Positions 60,025 to 64,000 of a DNA stretch of 64,000 bases are shown one piece after another. The position numbers were made by a program, and so were the translations under genes. The notes beneath the pieces are model-generated. The model was not told where the DNA came from. It worked only from the letters and a program-made list of their open reading frames with translations, and ran no database searches. Numbering within the stretch: the first letter of the stretch is position 1; each line of letters opens with the position of its first letter. This DNA is from Breviolum minutum Mf 1.05b.01 (lineage: Eukaryota > Sar > Dinophyceae > Suessiales > Symbiodiniaceae): assembly GCA_000507305.1 (NCBI GenBank), contig DF239795.1, positions 104,296 to 168,295 on the forward strand, in the 5' to 3' direction.

Positions 60025-63000
60025 CTGACTACGAGGAAGGGATTGTGGACCCATGGGATTTGGATGGTGCGACATTTGACCAGTGAAAAACCACTGAAAA
60101 CCTTTGAATGTTTGACTGTAAAAGGATTATTAGACCCCTCTGCAATACGAATTCGGAAACTCAAACGTTGAAGGATCCGAAGGAACTAAGGGCCCCAACG
60201 GGCCAAGGGACAAAGAGAAGGCAGCGCGATAAATCAACATGCTGCATAAAGCAAACCCTGCCTAACAGCACAGCAAAGCCAAAGGAGGATGAAAAAGACT
60301 TGATGACATGAGATGCTAAAGATATGTAAAATAAATTTCAGTTGAATATAAAGCATACACCTCATATCATTGGTGTGTGTGTGTGTGTGTCCATATAAAT
60401 ATAAAATAAGTAGAGATCAATAAATCCTAACAACTACAGTAAGTAAATGAACGGCATACAAGAACTTGCTTGGTAAATTGAACAATCATGTCAAAGGTCA
60501 GAAATTGTTATATATGTTCTATCTATCTTCTATAGAACATACATATATACATACATGCATAATACATTATGGTTAGAAGCCATTATCTAATTTCAAAGCT
60601 AGAAGTGTGAGGTGGCCAAGATCAAATAGAAACAACTCCATTTGTGTACTCAAAGGGCTTGAGAAATTGGGAGCATCCGGACTTTGACAGATCGAGTAGG
60701 GCGGGAGTTTGAAAGATTAACCAGTGATTTTCTCAAATCTATGTTCTTACAGTACATAGTGGTGCAAATAGCTTGTAATGGTACTTCCTTGTTGCAATCC
60801 ACTACTGTAAGTCGACAGAAAATCAACGACCTTACAAAAAACAAGAAGCAGTTGAACACCTGTCTGGGTTGCCCTGGCAGTAATCTTCACCGGCACACCA
60901 GCTCCGCGTAACAAAGAGCCCAACACCATCAACCTTAAGGCATCCCCCCTGGAGTTCCAAACAAAACCAAACCCCCAATCACAAAAGTCATAAGGTGATG
61001 TTGATGGACAAAGTCCTGCACACATTTGCAGGTAGTTTATCATAGTTTCTCCCTGTGATGCATGGTTTTGTCCCACAGCAGTACCAGTCACAGCACTTTC
61101 CTGAGGCCTTGACAGCAAGCCACCTAACATTCCAACGATCCCGATGGCTGCTAATGGCCGCCGTCCAATCTTGTCAATATATCGGATCAATGCCTGTGGC
61201 TGCTGCTTGAGGGAACTCACATCTTGGTTCTTGAACACCTTGACACTACCTTGACCGGTGAAACATATACTGACACACGTCATCTAAAAAAACAAATCCA
61301 CGCAGAAGTGCTGAGTCTATAGAGAATCATTCCATTTCTTGTTGGAATTAAACCGAGTAATTATAACCAAGTATGCTGAGCAGTCTCTGGACTCGAAGCT
61401 TACGGAGAGCAATTCAACAGGTTCGCCCTCTCCTTCAAACATATCCAAACACAAATCTCATTTCGGAAGCGTTCGCAAACATCCTCATGAAGCCTCAGTT
61501 TGACAAGACCTGGACCTAGGTGTGCTTCCTGTGCTTCCCTTCCCTGAGCATTGCACGGCAGTGGCCAAGAGTTGGATGAAACTCACAATGGCTGCAGAAA
61601 TCATGGCGTATTTCTTCAAACCTGCATGTTCCAAGATCCTTGGAGACAAACACGTGGGCAAAAAAAGTGACATATCTAACACATAAGTCTGGTGCTGGCT
61701 CATGTCCTCAGCCCTTTCAGTAGATTATGAGACATCCAAAATGTTCAACTCTTGATTGCAGGCTCGATTCCATGTTTGCACACATATCAGACATATCATT
61801 CACATTGAAAGCCTTCCATATGCCATAGACAATATGTTCCCCTACAGTACTCCAAAACTCATGCCTTCTTCTTGTGTTTTCTTTCGCATGTTCATCAGTT
61901 TCATGGTCATGTTCACATCAGCACTGCATCCAAGCTGCTCTTCCGCAAAATAGATAAACACATTGATTCCCGAGACCTGCAAATGAACCAGGGTCAGGCA
62001 AGTCATCTAAAACAAATCTTGCAAATGTATATGAGCGACGGACTAAACCTATTACATCCGCGAAAGGACATGGCTGAAATGGTCATCGTTTTTTGTGTGT
62101 CCCCCATCGTTCCTGAGGGTTTGGTGTTGTGGACATGAAATGAGCAAGTGATTGAAAAGAAGAAGTAGCAAAAGCAGAAGCAGCAGAACAAGCAGCAACA
62201 GAAGAAAAAGCAGCAGCAGCCATGAAAAAGGAATGGTTTCTTACCAGCAAGGAAGTCGTTTTAGAGCTCTCTCTCTGTCGGGANGCGACGGCGGCATTTT
62301 TTAATGGACCGTTCCTGACCTCATGTTACCCAGGTGTTGCAAAGAAATCGGCATACACAGTGATGTGAACATATCTCGTTCACCTAAAAAGTCGCCTGTT
62401 GACGGCTTCACCTCAAAGCATTAAGTTACACATGAGGCCATCGAAACCTGCTACAACATGTGAACTCAGCGGGTCCACGCCTGTTGTAGGACGTTGATGC
62501 CAACACCCACCAGCGTGGCTCCCTGGGCGGAACAATGTTGGCTTCTTGAAGTCTTTGATTCTGAGTCATGTGGCATGTTCATCTCGTTTCCAATAGATTT
62601 CTTTATAGTGGCTATCCTTCTATAAATATCTATAAATATATATATATATGACCAAATAATGTGTATTTGGATGCCAAATCTATAGTACAACATTTAACCT
62701 ATTCTATATGTATATCAAACAAATGATAAATACATATAGACACACACAGACACGTAAAAGCACTACATGGTTACATGTACCCACATGTCTGCAATGTTGG
62801 ATTGAAAGTAGGGAAAACTATGCATACCATGAAGAGTGAATTGGCTCCAAACATGGGCACGTGTGCTGGAAAGAATGGAAAGGATAAGCTTTGTATATAT
62901 GATCTTGACCCCCCCTGGCTTCTTCTATATTCTCGATATAAACCAAATTCATCAAACACCTGCAACAGTTGAGTACAGGAACTTGAAACGACGTAACTAT

Positions 63001-63611
63001 TCTGCATATTAAAATATAAACTGACATCCTTACGTTGATAGCAAGCAGATGTCGGTTTAGACTCGTACCAGACTCCTTCATGGCATCTTAAATCATCAAC
63101 TTTGGTTCATGGAAAGTTGAATTCACCAAACAACCCCGCGTCTCGTGTGGCAAATAATGTTTCACATTCAAGTATCGACCCTCTGCATGGCTGTTGCTTG
63201 GGTCTAGTTTAAGCATGTTTAAGCTATCCTTGCACCGTCTGCTGCATCCTGTTGGAAGCTGCAATATTTGCTTGAGGTCAGCTGAGATAGACAGGGTATT
63301 GCTTCAGCTCAGCAATTGAAGCCCCTTTTACATGCGTATCATCCAGCTACCACTTGCTAACCGCAGCGACTAACAAGAACACACAAAACTCACGATGCAA
63401 AAATCCGAGCTGTCATATGTTCAATCACTTCCATGAAAACCTAATGAAAAAAATCAGGTGGAAGAATAATACACAAACACAATCAAACACACCTGTTTAC
63501 GAGCTGGAAAATCTATCGAGCCCAGGAGCTCTGTGTTCAACACTACAAAGGCCCCAAAGACGGATGCTGGGAAGGTTGGAACTGCACAAATCTGCCTGGC
63601 GATTCCGGTGA
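57991..63611 (-). CDS. Sugar transporter, major facilitator superfamily
   Basis: A 12-helix plasma-membrane type sugar porter. Exons: 62865-62828 (tentative), 62522-62481, 61976-61939, 61638-61557, 61193-about 61124, a gap, 60024-59966, 59675-59608, 59026-58973, 58038-57991. Motifs in order: GATLVGVGINVLQQ and VSGINVFIYFAEE (helix 7, QQxSGIN), ILEHAGLKKYAMISAAI, ALIRYIDKIGRRPL (the D-x-x-GRRPL loop), LPYVMTSEFFAQEARAAGA, VGFCWAMNWLSNFGVTLSFP, AFPSSLGQAFIFGLI, VFVLVLLPETNGVSLE (PETKG). Phases agree throughout except across the gap. Helices 1-6 were not placed; ICAVPTFPASVFGAFVVLNT near 63,590 is a possible early helix. Substrate cannot be read from sequence. Confidence 0.88.
60371..60390. repeat. 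(GT)n dinucleotide tract
   Basis: About nine GT units. Confidence 0.9.
61557..62522 (-). CDS. Transporter exons covering helix 7 to helix 8
   Basis: 62522-62481 (GATLVGVGINVLQQ) ends CAG|GCGTGG. 61976-61939 (VSGINVFIYFAE) ends GA|GCAGCT in phase 2 and the first G of 61638-61557 completes Glu, giving FAEEILEHAG. The last exon ends GCC|GTGCAA and joins in phase 0 to ALIRYIDKIGRRPL at 61193. Two consecutive GC donors are used. The third exon contains an unused GTGAGT at 61586-61581 inside the helix. Confidence 0.9.
62160..62224. repeat. Purine-rich AGAAGCAG-type tract
   Basis: Imperfect AAGCAG/AGAAGCAG units on the plus strand, within the transporter gene between the 62481 and 61976 exons. Confidence 0.7.
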
Positions 63612-64000
63612 GATTTCAGCAAAAACACCTATGAAGCAAAGACATCTTCAAAACAGCCGCAATATGTACGAATTGAAAGAAAGAACAGTTTTGGATGAAT
63701 GTTTCCATCATAGACCAGTTGTTTAGAACCTCTGCAGGCAACATGTACTCAAATGTACTCAATGTATTCGTAAAATACACAAGCTCGGCCTTGAATGCAC
63801 ACAAACCAGATACGTCCGTCATTCGCATGCAATGCTACAATAGAGGTGGAACATCTCGACTGCCACAAAACACCAAAAAATGGCTCAATATTATGTACTT
63901 AAATCCCCCGAATAAAGCTTCATTCCAGCAAAAAAGCCTGCTTTAGATCGTTCAAATTCAAAGCAATATCACCACTAGATTTCCCCAACCAACGTACCTT

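Overview
This 64 kb window is AT-rich eukaryotic nuclear DNA and almost certainly dinoflagellate (Symbiodiniaceae-like). It has very short exons (about 28-150 nt) separated by introns of several hundred bases. Many introns begin with GC or GA instead of GT, and nearly all acceptors read AG|G. I reconstructed exons by eye from protein-family motifs combined with intron phase. Exon edges are predictions, not transcript evidence.

Every exon I can place with confidence lies on the minus strand, as expected for the one-directional gene blocks of dinoflagellates. From right to left (5' to 3' of the genes): (1) about 63.6-57.99 kb, a sugar transporter of the major facilitator superfamily, recognised from a QQ...SGIN helix, a DKIGRRPL loop, a TSEFF...ARAAG segment and a terminal LPETNG motif. 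(2) About 55.19-53.78 kb, a protein kinase, from the Gly loop GSGNFG, the AYAVKV lysine strand and a likely strand 5; it possibly ends at 51.49 kb. (3) About 50.1-42.1 kb, a series of minus-strand exons of one or more unidentified proteins, one carrying a TWEVIGGAISGGLLVR segment. (4) About 39.3-32.4 kb, further unidentified exons. (5) About 30.9-24.3 kb, exons of one or more unidentified proteins, some hydrophobic; a membrane protein such as an ion channel is possible but unproven. (6) About 22.8-1.0 kb, a myotubularin-family phosphoinositide 3-phosphatase in at least 28 exons. It has a PH-GRAM domain, a complete HCSDGWDRTAQ catalytic loop and a C-terminal extension I do not recognise.

The myotubularin model is the strongest result. 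In 27 predicted introns I count 14 GT, 8 GC and 5 GA donors, and 23 of the 27 acceptors are followed by G. Phases agree at all junctions except two (8,607/7,391 and 7,329/6,485), where a small exon is probably missing or a boundary is wrong.

The rest is intron and intergenic DNA rich in microsatellites: a (CATA)n/(CAGA)n array at 6.5-6.9 kb, a CAA/CAG array at 31 kb, and shorter CAA, CCA, GT, CT and GA tracts. I saw no rRNA, tRNA, CRISPR array or intact transposon.
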